Positions 1 through 7,262 of a stretch of 16,747 nt of DNA are shown here, in pieces. The position numbers and the translations under genes are program-made. Below the pieces are notes generated by a model. The model made no database searches, was not told where the DNA came from, and was given only the letters and a program-made list of their open reading frames with translations. Numbering within the stretch: position 1 is the stretch's first letter; each line of letters starts with the position of its first letter. Source of the DNA: Candidatus Adiutrix sp. GTDB lineage: Bacteria; Desulfobacterota; Desulfarculia; Adiutricales; Adiutricaceae. The stretch covers positions 1 to 16,747 of the forward strand of contig JAISRV010000344.1 in the NCBI GenBank assembly GCA_031273445.1, given 5' to 3'.

Positions 1-144
1 TGCGCGGAGATTCTGGCCTTCGCGACCCATATCGAGGCGGAAAAAAAACACAATCAGGCCCGGCTTTTCCAAAGCGTTCGGGACATCCACCGCTGGAAGG
101 GAGAAATACTGAATGAATCTCGAACACGTCGGCGCGCTGGTTGA
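1..144 (+). CDS. 3' end of an unidentified upstream gene (partial)
   Basis: The first reading frame is open from the window edge to a TGA at 142-144 and reads like ordinary protein: an Ala/Glu/Lys-rich helical stretch followed by a basic tail. It would overlap the moxR start by about 32 bases. The other two plus frames also end nearby, at 110-112 and at 114-116 (the latter an ATGA overlap with moxR), and third-position GC does not separate them clearly. In related clusters the gene before moxR is often a DUF4350 or DUF4129 protein. That would fit the position, but nothing seen here proves it. Confidence 0.35.
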   Translation, partial: CAEILAFATHIEAEKKHNQARLFQSVRDIHRWKGEILNESRTRRRAG

Positions 145-1069
145 AGCCGTCAAGGCCGAAGTGGCCAAAGCCGTCATCGGGCAGCACGAGGCGGTGGAGC
201 TGATGCTGGCCAGTCTTTTGTGCGGCGGCCATATTTTGCTGGAGGGCGTGCCCGGCGTCGGCAAGACCTTTCTCGTCCAGTCTTTCGCGGTTTGCCTCAA
301 TCTCGCCTTCGGGCGCATCCAGTTCACGCCGGACATGATGCCCGGCGATATCCTAGGCGCCAACCTTTTCAATTTCCAGACCAATTCCTTCATTTTGACC
401 CAGGGGCCAATTTTTACCCAGATTCTTCTGGCCGACGAAATCAACCGCACCCCGCCGAAGACCCAGGCGGCCCTTCTGCAGGCCATGAACGAGCGTTTAG
501 TCACCATCGACCGGCGCACCTACAGCCTCGGCGAGGACTTCATGGTGGCGGCGACCCAGAACCCCATTGAGCAGCAGGGCGTCTATCCCCTGCCCGAAGC
601 CCAGCTCGACCGTTTTCTCTTCAAAGTGGTCATGGACTACCCCAGCGCCGACGAGGAGCGGGAGATCGTCAGGCGCCACGGCCACTGTTCGGCCATGCCC
701 AAACTGTCCGATTTCGCCATGCGGCCGGTGGTCTCGCGCGAACACCTGGCCCACGCGCGCGCCGTCGCCGCGCACATACGGCTGACGGACGCCCTGGTGA
801 ATTACATCGTGGAAATCATCCGGGCCACGCGCCGCCACCCGGCCATAGAGACCGGGGCCTCGACCAGGGCCGCCAACATGATGGCGGCCGCGGCCCGGGC
901 CCTGGCCGCCGTCTCCGGCCGCGACTTCGTCATTCCCGACGACGTCAAGCGTTTGGCGACGCCGCTTCTGCGCCACCGCATCGTCATGACCCCGGCCTCG
1001 GATATCGAAGGGCTGACCAGCGAAGAAGCCATAAGGGCGATCGTCGATCAGACGGCGGCGCCGCGATGA
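113..1069 (+). CDS. MoxR-family AAA+ ATPase
   Basis: This 318-residue cytoplasmic AAA+ ATPase is of the MoxR type, a family that acts as a chaperone in maturing protein complexes, usually with DUF58 or VWA-domain partners. Walker A is GVPGVGKT at residues 45-52. Walker B is the ILLADE stretch at 104-109, followed by the family-typical INRTPPKTQ. The diagnostic MoxR segment with [17 protein letters not shown] lies at 149-167. The length is normal for the family. A Shine-Dalgarno-like AAGGGAG at 97-103 supports the ATG. The stop overlaps the next start by four bases (ATGA at 1066-1069), so it is translationally coupled to the DUF58 gene. The family call is secure; the physiological substrate is unknown. 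Confidence 0.95.
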   Translation: MNLEHVGALVEAVKAEVAKAVIGQHEAVELMLASLLCGGHILLEGVPGVGKTFLVQSFAVCLNLAFGRIQFTPDMMPGDILGANLFNFQTNSFILTQGPIFTQILLADEINRTPPKTQAALLQAMNERLVTIDRRTYSLGEDFMVAATQNPIEQQGVYPLPEAQLDRFLFKVVMDYPSADEEREIVRRHGHCSAMPKLSDFAMRPVVSREHLAHARAVAAHIRLTDALVNYIVEIIRATRRHPAIETGASTRAANMMAAAARALAAVSGRDFVIPDDVKRLATPLLRHRIVMTPASDIEGLTSEEAIRAIVDQTAAPR

Positions 1070-2379
1070 CGCGCCCGACCCTTCCGGCCGTGGGCCTGTT
1101 CGGGCTTTCGGTTCCGCTGGCGCTTCTGATCGTGACCGGCTGGCGCGAGTTGTGGTTCCTGTCGCTCTACCTGCCCGGCGCCGCCCTGGCCCTCATCCTG
1201 GCGGATTGGAGCATGGCCCTGCCCAACGGCCGCCTGACGGCCGCGCCGCGCCTCCCGCGCCGGCTCCACGTCGGCCGCAGCGGCGTGGCCGCGTTGCGCC
1301 TGGAGGCCGAAAATTCGACCCGGCCCCTGGCCGTGACCGCGCTTCTGGAGCAGACCGGAGAGGCCGAAGAACCGGTTCCAGTAACCGGAGTCATGGCCGC
1401 GGGCCGGCCGCTGGACCTGGAATTTTCCATCTTTCCGGAGCGGCGCGGACGGATCACGGTCGAGGCCGTCTGGCTGCGCTGGCGGGGGCCCCTCGGGCTG
1501 GTCGAACTGCGGCGGCGGCAGCCGGTGGGCGAGAGCATCGAGGTGGTTCCGGACATTCGCGGCATTCATGACGAGGCGCTCCGGTTTTTCGCCCGCGACG
1601 CCGCCTATGGCCTGAAAAGCCAGCGCCTGAAGGGAGAGGGGGCCGAATTCGACAGCCTGTGCGAATATGCCCCCGGCATGGATCAGCGCTTCATCGACTG
1701 GAAGAGTTCGGCCCGGCGCCGCAAGCTTTTGTGCAAGGAATTCCGTCAGGAACGCAATCACCACATCGTGCTCGGCTACGATGTCGGCCGTCTGATGCTG
1801 GAACCCGTCGAAGGGGCGCCGAAGTTGGATCATGCCGTCAGGGCCGGGCTGCTCCTGGGCTGGATCTCGCTCCGCAACGGCGACTTCGTCGGCGGCTGCG
1901 GTTTTGACGTGCGCTTCAGAAGCTTCATCGAGCCGGGCCGGGGCCTGCCCTACTTCAGGCAGGTTCAGAGCTTCGCCGCCTCTCTGGCCTATAGGACGGA
2001 GGAGACCAACTTCACCCTGGGGCTGGCCGAGCTTAACGCCAGGCTCAGGCGCAGATCCCTGGTGGTTTTGTTCACCGAGTTCGTCGATTCCATTTCGGCC
2101 GAGCTGCTGTTGGAGAGCCTGCAGCTGATGGCCAGAAAGCATGTGATCGTTTTCGTGACCATGCGCGACCCGATGCTGGCCCGCCTTAAGGACGCGCCCC
2201 CCGACGACTTCACGCGCGTGGCCGAAGCCGTCATCGCCGACGGCTTTCTGCGCGAGCGCTCAATCGTGCTGGAGCGGGCGGCCAGGCTGGGCGTTCACTG
2301 TTTGGACGTTTCGGCCCAAGGCCTGTCGGCGGCCCTCTTAAACCGCTATCTGCTGATCAAGCAAAGGGGGCTTTTGTGA
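1066..2379 (+). CDS. DUF58 domain-containing protein (MoxR partner)
   Basis: This 437-residue protein has two hydrophobic segments close together at about residues 5-45, so it is anchored in the inner membrane, followed by a large soluble part. The DUF58 core is recognisable at about 204-213 ([15 protein letters not shown]), the conserved block with its R-x-I-x-W pattern. Next comes a degenerate metal-site-like D-x-G-x-x-M motif around D239, at the start of a VWA-like fold that runs to the C-terminus. DUF58 proteins are nearly always encoded next to MoxR ATPases and are believed to work with them. The four-base overlaps on both sides indicate one operon. The exact role is unknown. Confidence 0.92.
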   Translation: MTRPTLPAVGLFGLSVPLALLIVTGWRELWFLSLYLPGAALALILADWSMALPNGRLTAAPRLPRRLHVGRSGVAALRLEAENSTRPLAVTALLEQTGEAEEPVPVTGVMAAGRPLDLEFSIFPERRGRITVEAVWLRWRGPLGLVELRRRQPVGESIEVVPDIRGIHDEALRFFARDAAYGLKSQRLKGEGAEFDSLCEYAPGMDQRFIDWKSSARRRKLLCKEFRQERNHHIVLGYDVGRLMLEPVEGAPKLDHAVRAGLLLGWISLRNGDFVGGCGFDVRFRSFIEPGRGLPYFRQVQSFAASLAYRTEETNFTLGLAELNARLRRRSLVVLFTEFVDSISAELLLESLQLMARKHVIVFVTMRDPMLARLKDAPPDDFTRVAEAVIADGFLRERSIVLERAARLGVHCLDVSAQGLSAALLNRYLLIKQRGLL

Positions 2380-3485
2380 ATGCGGCCGGGATCAGAGCGG
2401 CTTCGCCGAACCAGGCCGCCCGGCCCGGCCGCCCGGCCGCCGGCTCGGCAGGGGGCGAGCCCGGCGGGGCGGGGCGGGGGCTGACCCTGCGCAGCGCGGT
2501 TTTCCGCAAAGGGCGCGAACAGGGTTGGCGTCGGCTGGACGACATGATCAGGCGCGTCGAAAAATCGGGCCTGAGCGCGCTTTCCGCCGACGAAGCTCAA
2601 GAGCTGCCGCTGCTTTACCTGGCCGCCATGTCCTCGCTCTCGGTGGCCCGCAACATAGCGCTGGATCGGAACCTTCTGTTGTATCTGGAAAACCTTTCGC
2701 TGCGGGCCTATCTGGCCGTCTACGGGCCGCGCGTAAACCTCCTGGCCGCTTTATATGATTTTTTCAGACGCGGTTTCCCCCGCGCCGTCCGAGGCCTGGG
2801 CCGCCATCTGGCCATCGTCGGCGCGGCCTTTCTGTCCGGGGGCGCCGCCGGCTATCTTCTGGTCAGTTCGAATATGGAGTATTTCAGCCTCCTGACGCCG
2901 GAGAGCCTGGCCGGGCCGCGCGGCCCGGCCAGCACCGCCGAGGAATTGCGGGCCGTGTTGTTCGCGCCCTGGCCCGGCTTCATCGACACGTTCGTCGTTT
3001 TCGCCAACTCTCTGTTCCGCCACAACGCCGTAATCGGCATTTTTTCTTTCGGCCTGGGCTTCGCCCTGGGCCTGCCGACCATACTTCTTATGATCTACAA
3101 CGGCCTTATCATCGGCGCCTTCATCGCTCTCCACGCGGACAAGGGGCTGGCCGTCGATTTCATCGGCTGGCTCTCCATCCACGGGGCGACGGAAATTACG
3201 GCCATTCTTTTATGCGGCGCGGCCGGGTTGGCGGTAGCCGAAAAGGTCATGTTTCCCGATCGTTTCTCCCGCCTGGAAAGTCTGGCCCGCCACGGCCGCC
3301 AGGCCGCCGGGGTCGTCGCCGGCGCGGTCGTCTTGTTCTTCATCGCCGGGTTTCTGGAAGGCGGGTTCCGGCAGCTGATCAACAATACGCCCGCCCGCTT
3401 CGCCTTCGCCCTGGCCACCGGGGCCGCCTGGCTCTATTATTTTCTTGTCGTCGGAAAGGCCGGTCCCCATGGCGACGACGACTGA
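2376..3485 (+). CDS. SpoIIM-like (stage II sporulation protein M family) membrane protein
   Basis: This 369-residue integral membrane protein starts at a GTG that overlaps the DUF58 stop (GTGA at 2376-2379); no in-frame ATG precedes the conserved core. Residues 1-35 are a low-complexity Ala/Gly/Pro/Arg tail. A helical soluble region (about 45-110) then leads to several transmembrane helices from about 140 to 365, including the Asn/Gly-rich middle segment with N-x-x-I-G-I-x-x-F characteristic of SpoIIM/DUF95 proteins. The family is widespread in non-sporulating bacteria, and in MoxR-DUF58 clusters it is probably a structural or transport partner. The name does not imply sporulation here. The unusually Pro/Gly-rich N-terminus may be dispensable. 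Confidence 0.85.
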   Translation: MNAAGIRAASPNQAARPGRPAAGSAGGEPGGAGRGLTLRSAVFRKGREQGWRRLDDMIRRVEKSGLSALSADEAQELPLLYLAAMSSLSVARNIALDRNLLLYLENLSLRAYLAVYGPRVNLLAALYDFFRRGFPRAVRGLGRHLAIVGAAFLSGGAAGYLLVSSNMEYFSLLTPESLAGPRGPASTAEELRAVLFAPWPGFIDTFVVFANSLFRHNAVIGIFSFGLGFALGLPTILLMIYNGLIIGAFIALHADKGLAVDFIGWLSIHGATEITAILLCGAAGLAVAEKVMFPDRFSRLESLARHGRQAAGVVAGAVVLFFIAGFLEGGFRQLINNTPARFAFALATGAAWLYYFLVVGKAGPHGDDD

Positions 3486-4416
3486 CCGCGTCGGCGCGCT
3501 TATTGAAGGCATAAAGCGTAACCGGCGCGTCATCGTCAGCCCCGAGGGCGTGCCCCTGGAAGTGCAGGCGGCCGGCCACAGCGAACGCCTGGCCGCCCTG
3601 TTGTTGGACCTTTTAATCATGTTCGGGGTCATCGTCGGCCTTTATCTGTTTCTGCTCGTCCTCTTGTTTTCCCGCCTGAATTTTTCCATCGGCCTCACGC
3701 TCATACTCTTCATCGTCTTTGTCGTGCGCAACTTCTATTTCATGCATTTCGAACTGGCCTGGCAGGGGCGGACGCCGGGCAAAAAAATATGCGGCTTACG
3801 GGTCATAAACCGCCACGGCGGAGAATTGAGCCCTTCAGCCGTCATCGCCCGCAACCTGACGCGCGAAGTGGAGATATTCATGCCGCTTTCCATGCTGGTC
3901 AGTCTGGGCGGGGACGCGAGCGGCTGGCTGATTTTGAGTCTGCTGGGCTGGCTGACGGCCCTCACTTCTCTGCCTCTATGGGGGCGCGACCATTTGCGGG
4001 TGGGGGACCTCATCGGCGGCACCCAGGTCATAGCCATGCCCAGGCGCGCGCTGTTGGACGATCTGGCCGCCGCGCCGCCGCAGGAGGCCGCGGAAAGAGA
4101 ATATGTCTTCGCCCCGGGGCAACTGGCCATTTACGGCGCCTTTGAATTACAGGTGCTGGAGGAGTTTTTACGACGCCCGCCCACGAAAATGACCCAGCAG
4201 CTCCTGGCCGGAGTCTGCCTGAAAATCAGCCGCAAGATAGGCTGGGAAGAGCCGGTGCCCCCCGCCAAAGTGCGCCGGTTTTTGACCGACTTCTATGCCG
4301 CCGAACGCGCCGACCTGGAGCGCGGCCAGCTTTTCGGCCGTCACAAGGCCGACCAGGGCGCCGCGGCCGCTGGCCGCCGGGATCGCAGCCGGGGCGGGAA
4401 AACAGGAAAAAAATAG
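3469..4416 (+). CDS. RDD-family membrane protein
   Basis: I start this at the ATG at 3469 (315 residues, 17-base overlap with the SpoIIM-like gene). GGAAAGG lies about eight bases upstream, whereas the longer frame would need a TTG at 3445. Residues 36-50 hold the first RDD helix with the conserved Arg40 and Asp47. A second pair of helices precedes the typical G-R-T-P-G-K-K-I-x-G-L-R-V block and a further helix pair. From about residue 195 on, the protein is soluble and highly charged, ending in a Lys/Arg/Gly tail. RDD proteins in this neighbourhood are of unknown function, perhaps in transport or membrane anchoring of the MoxR module. It is the last gene of the cluster. Confidence 0.87.
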   Translation: MATTTDRVGALIEGIKRNRRVIVSPEGVPLEVQAAGHSERLAALLLDLLIMFGVIVGLYLFLLVLLFSRLNFSIGLTLILFIVFVVRNFYFMHFELAWQGRTPGKKICGLRVINRHGGELSPSAVIARNLTREVEIFMPLSMLVSLGGDASGWLILSLLGWLTALTSLPLWGRDHLRVGDLIGGTQVIAMPRRALLDDLAAAPPQEAAEREYVFAPGQLAIYGAFELQVLEEFLRRPPTKMTQQLLAGVCLKISRKIGWEEPVPPAKVRRFLTDFYAAERADLERGQLFGRHKADQGAAAAGRRDRSRGGKTGKK

Positions 4417-4443
4417 CGGGACGTAACGAACGGAACATCAACC

Positions 4444-4472
4444 TTGCCAGCGGCTTGTGAATTAAGTATAAT
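4444..4472 (+). promoter_or_regulatory. Sigma-70 promoter for the LPS operon
   Basis: A -35 box TTGCCA (4444-4449, five of six consensus bases) is followed after exactly 17 bases by a perfect TATAAT (4467-4472). Transcription should begin near 4479, giving a leader of roughly 170 nt before waaA. It lies just after the RDD gene, separating the MoxR cluster from the LPS operon. Confidence 0.8.
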
Positions 4473-4484
4473 ATTTAGGATAAG

Positions 4485-4592
4485 ATGGAGAATAAAATTG
4501 GAGCCGGGGCCGCCGGGGCGGCGCCGGCGGAGAAGAAAAACCGCGCCTGTTTAACGCTGTTCCGCCTGATATTTCTAAAATTTATGCCATGA
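4485..4592 (+). CDS. Possible 35-residue leader ORF before waaA
   Basis: An ATG at 4485 opens a 35-codon frame ending at TGA 4590-4592. The peptide starts MENKIGAG, passes an Ala/Gly stretch encoded by the hairpin at 4503-4528, and ends in a hydrophobic Leu/Phe/Ile segment. AGGA at 4477-4480 lies at ribosome-binding distance, but the predicted transcription start is close to the same position, so that site may be only partly transcribed. It may be a translated leader or chance; I recognise no homologue. Confidence 0.2.
   Translation: MENKIGAGAAGAAPAEKKNRACLTLFRLIFLKFMP
4503..4528 (+). promoter_or_regulatory. GC-rich hairpin in the waaA leader
   Basis: These 26 bases fold back on themselves almost completely: 4503-4507 pairs with 4524-4528 and 4509-4513 with 4518-4522, leaving one G-G mismatch and a four-base loop. 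No U-tract follows, so it is not a standard terminator. It sits early in the predicted leader, about 120 bases before the waaA start, and may influence mRNA stability or translation. Confidence 0.45.
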
Positions 4593-4649
4593 ACGAAACG
4601 ATTCTTATGGCGGCTTCAGCCGCGCGACGACATAGGCCGGAGGTTGACC

Positions 4650-5948
4650 ATGCGTCTGATATACACCATAATTTATACCCTGGGCTTTATAATCACCTGG
4701 CCTTACTGGCTGCTGCGCGACCTGGCCCACCACAAGCCCTACAGCTTTAAAGACCGTTTCCTGGGCCCGGGGCGCATGCTGCCGAAAAAGCGCGGCCGCC
4801 CCCGTATCTGGCTGTGGGCTCTATCTTCCGGCGAAATACTGGCCGCCAAAAAACTGGTGCCGGCCCTGGAAGCGACCGGCGCGGAAGTGGTCATTACCTC
4901 GACCACAGCCATTGGCCGCGACGCGGCCCTCCGCGTCTGGCCCGGCCGCCTGGTGCTGGCCTCGCCCCTGGATTTTGAAATCTCCACCCGGCGCTTTCTC
5001 GACAGCGTCGCCCCCGACCTCATGGTTCTGGTCGAAACGGACATCTGGCCAGGCATTCTCTGGCAGATGCGCGACCGCGGCATCCCCAAAGCTCTGGTTT
5101 CGGCCCGCATCAGCCCCAAATCCCTCCGGGGCTACGGCTATATCAAGTTTTTCTGGGGGCCGGTGCTGCGCCTTTTCAACCTCATCACCGCCCAAAGCGC
5201 TGACGACCGGGAACGCCTCGTCAACCTGGGGGCCGACCCGGCCACGACCACGGCCACGGGCGACCTCAAGTTCGACCGGGAGACGGCGGATCCGGGCAAA
5301 GAAGAAAGGGCGGCCATACTGCGCGAAGCCGGCTGGCCGGAAGGCCGCTGGATAGTGGCCGGCAGCACCCACGCCGGGGAAGAGGCCATCATCATCGACG
5401 CCTGGAGCGAAGCGAAGAAGAAACACGGCGACCTTAAGCTGTTGATCGCCCCCCGGAACAAAAGCGACTTCGAGGCCGTCTGGCAATTCATCAAAGCCCG
5501 CGAGCTGCCCGCCGCCCACCGGGAAGCCCCCGCCGCCACGGATATGGACAAAGACATCTTCCTCCTCGACACCCTGGGCGAACTCGACGTGTTTTATAAA
5601 ATCGCCGAAATAGCGCTGGTCGGCAAGAGTTGGGCCGCCCAGCACAAAGGCGGCGGCCACAATCCCCTGGAACCCGCCTCCAAAGGCAAACCCGTGCTCT
5701 TCGGCCCCCTGACCCATAATTACCGCTGGATGACCAAGGCCCTGCTGAACGCCGGCGGCGGCCTGATGGTCGCCGGGCAGGCCGAACTGGCCGCCGCCCT
5801 GGACGACCTCTTGGAACACCCTGAAAAGGCCCGGGCGATGGGCCAAAAAGCCCGGGAATTTGTGCGGGCCAACCAGGGGGCCACCGCCCACACCCTGGAA
5901 CTGCTCGGCCCTTTCCTGGAAAAAGCCCGGCAGCGCGAAAGCGACTGA
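4650..5948 (+). CDS. waaA: 3-deoxy-D-manno-octulosonic acid (Kdo) transferase
   Basis: WaaA/KdtA (GT30) transfers Kdo from CMP-Kdo to the lipid A precursor on the cytoplasmic face of the inner membrane. I choose the ATG at 4650 (432 residues, usual length) because GGAGG at 4639-4643 sits six bases upstream; the longer TTG start would overlap that site. An N-terminal hydrophobic anchor (residues 1-20) is followed by the IWLWALSSGE block, whose Glu corresponds to the catalytic base. Other family blocks follow: a variant V-E-T-D-I-W-P-G, DLKFD, STHAGEE and the C-terminal HNPLEPASKGKPVLFGP nucleotide-sugar site. It is the first gene of the LPS operon; seven bases separate it from lpxK. Confidence 0.95.
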   Translation: MRLIYTIIYTLGFIITWPYWLLRDLAHHKPYSFKDRFLGPGRMLPKKRGRPRIWLWALSSGEILAAKKLVPALEATGAEVVITSTTAIGRDAALRVWPGRLVLASPLDFEISTRRFLDSVAPDLMVLVETDIWPGILWQMRDRGIPKALVSARISPKSLRGYGYIKFFWGPVLRLFNLITAQSADDRERLVNLGADPATTTATGDLKFDRETADPGKEERAAILREAGWPEGRWIVAGSTHAGEEAIIIDAWSEAKKKHGDLKLLIAPRNKSDFEAVWQFIKARELPAAHREAPAATDMDKDIFLLDTLGELDVFYKIAEIALVGKSWAAQHKGGGHNPLEPASKGKPVLFGPLTHNYRWMTKALLNAGGGLMVAGQAELAAALDDLLEHPEKARAMGQKAREFVRANQGATAHTLELLGPFLEKARQRESD

Positions 5949-5955
5949 CGGCGGC

Positions 5956-7212
5956 ATGAGATATATCCGCCCGCCCGCGGCCTCCCCGGCCTCACTCAGA
6001 ACCTGGTTGAGCGCCAGGCTGGAAAAAAGCTGGCATGCGGAGTCGCCCTGGCCGCCGCTACGGCCGCTGAGCGCGCTCTTCGGCTTGGCCGCTCGGCTGC
6101 GGCGGCGTCTCTACGAACCCATTTTTAAAAGTTTTGAGGCGGACAAGCCCGTCGTCGGCCTGCCCGCCCGGTTGCGGCAAGGTCTCCGCACACCCATTTT
6201 AAAAAGCTTTAGGGCTGACAAGCCCGTCGTCAGCCTGGGCAACCTGACCGTCGGCGGCGCGGGCAAGACCCCGCTCTGCCTGACCCTGGCCGCCATGTTG
6301 CTGGCTAAAGGTTTTAAGCCGGCGGTCTTAAGTCGGGGCTACGGGCGCGACAAAAATTTTGTCTCGCCTTTAAGCCGGGGTTGTAAGAGAGACAAAAACT
6401 CGCCCCTGGTGGTCTCCAGGGGGGCGGGTCCCCTGATTTCCGCCCTTCAGAGCGGCGACGAACCCTGGCTGATGGCCGAGGCCCTGCCCGGTCTGCGCGT
6501 GGTGGTGGACGACGACCGGGCGCGGGCGGCAAAACTGGCTCTGGCGGAACTGGGGGCCGATATCCTGATTCTGGACGACGGTTTTCAGCAGTTGCGCCTT
6601 CAGGCCGATTGCCGTATTTTGCTGATTCCCTCCCATCAGCCCTTCGGCAATAGGGCCCTTCTGCCCGCCGGGCCCTTACGGGAGCCGGTTTCCGGTCATC
6701 GGCGCGCCGACATGCTGGTGACCACCGGCGCGGCCGGCCCCTCCGCCGAAGCCGCGCGCCTGGCCGGCGGGCGCCCGCTTTTCGCCGCCTCTTACCAGCC
6801 GCGCCGCTGGCGGGACCATCAAACGGGCGCGTCGTCGTCGCCGGAGGCCTTAAGCGGCCGCGCCGTCTTCGCCTTTTGCGGCCTGGCCCGGCCCGAGAAT
6901 TTCCTCAGCTCCCTCGAAGCCCTGAAGGTGCGGCTGGCCGGCCTGGAAGTCGGCGCCGATCACCAGCGCTACGATCGGACGCGCCTTAACGGGCTGGGTT
7001 TAAATTTTCTGGCCTCTAAAGCTGAAGTAATGGTCACTACCGCCAAAGACGCGGTCAAGCTGCCCCGCGATTTCCCCCTGCCCGTAAAAATTCTGGATGT
7101 GGACCTGGCCCTGGACCGGCCGGAAGAATTTTTGGCGGCGCTGCTGTCATTTTTACAGCCGAGACAAAATTGCTTAAAGCCGACGATATGGCGAGAGGCT
7201 CCCAAGCCATGA
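5956..7212 (+). CDS. lpxK: Tetraacyldisaccharide 4'-kinase (lipid A 4'-kinase)
   Basis: LpxK phosphorylates the 4' position of the lipid A disaccharide, using ATP, at the inner membrane. The start at ATG 5956 gives 418 residues, longer than the usual 330-360. The P-loop GGAGKT is at 100-105, SRGYG at 126-130, GDEP further on, DDGFQQ at 207-212, and the late Asp-His pair (D335-H336) matches a conserved catalytic dyad position. The extra length comes partly from two in-frame direct duplications: residues 46-70 repeated as 71-95 just before the P-loop, and residues 125-138 repeated as 139-152 after the SRGYG motif. All key motifs remain, so it is probably functional. Its 3' end lies in a 29-bp repeat shared with the waaF start. 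Confidence 0.92.
   Translation: MRYIRPPAASPASLRTWLSARLEKSWHAESPWPPLRPLSALFGLAARLRRRLYEPIFKSFEADKPVVGLPARLRQGLRTPILKSFRADKPVVSLGNLTVGGAGKTPLCLTLAAMLLAKGFKPAVLSRGYGRDKNFVSPLSRGCKRDKNSPLVVSRGAGPLISALQSGDEPWLMAEALPGLRVVVDDDRARAAKLALAELGADILILDDGFQQLRLQADCRILLIPSHQPFGNRALLPAGPLREPVSGHRRADMLVTTGAAGPSAEAARLAGGRPLFAASYQPRRWRDHQTGASSSPEALSGRAVFAFCGLARPENFLSSLEALKVRLAGLEVGADHQRYDRTRLNGLGLNFLASKAEVMVTTAKDAVKLPRDFPLPVKILDVDLALDRPEEFLAALLSFLQPRQNCLKPTIWREAPKP
6091..6240 (+). repeat. 75-bp imperfect tandem duplication inside lpxK
   Basis: 6091-6165 and 6166-6240 align without gaps at an offset of exactly 75 bases (25 codons). By my base count 58 of 75 positions and 17 of 25 encoded residues are identical, including the shared ADKPVV and the CCCATTTT stretch. 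Being a multiple of three, it keeps the lpxK frame. Confidence 0.85.
6328..6411 (+). repeat. 42-bp imperfect tandem repeat inside lpxK
   Basis: 6328-6369 and 6370-6411 are 14-codon units both reading LSRG then RDKN (8 of 14 residues identical). The first carries the genuine LpxK SRGYG motif. The first unit also contains a near-perfect palindrome, GACAAAAATTTTGTC, around 6349-6363, and the second has a related GAGACAAAA. Confidence 0.65.
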
Positions 7213-7262
7213 ATTCCTTTTAGGACCAGTTCCGCCGAGACAAAATTGCTTAAAGCCGACGA
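7158..7262 (+). repeat. 29-bp perfect direct repeat at the lpxK/waaF junction
   Basis: 7158-7186 and 7234-7262 are identical over 29 bases (GCCGAGACAAAATTG, then CTTAAAGCCGACGA), offset by 76 bases. The second copy contains the waaF start region. The first lies in the lpxK 3' end and, read in the shifted frame, gives the same first codons (MLKADD) before stopping at TAG 7221-7223. The core GAGACAAAA also occurs twice within lpxK. Confidence 0.95.

Noticed and set aside
1048..2142. Long minus-strand open frame opposite the DUF58 gene
   Set aside because: It is Gln/Gly/Pro/Arg-rich and mirrors the GC-biased codons of the DUF58 gene, which has clear family motifs.
5860..5955. Upstream extension of the lpxK frame into waaA
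   Set aside because: It overlaps the waaA C-terminus in another frame and lacks LpxK features; ATG 5956 begins the gene.
6091..7262. CRISPR array as explanation of the lpxK-region repeats
   Set aside because: The units differ in sequence and length, occur only in pairs, lie in coding sequence and have no regular spacers.
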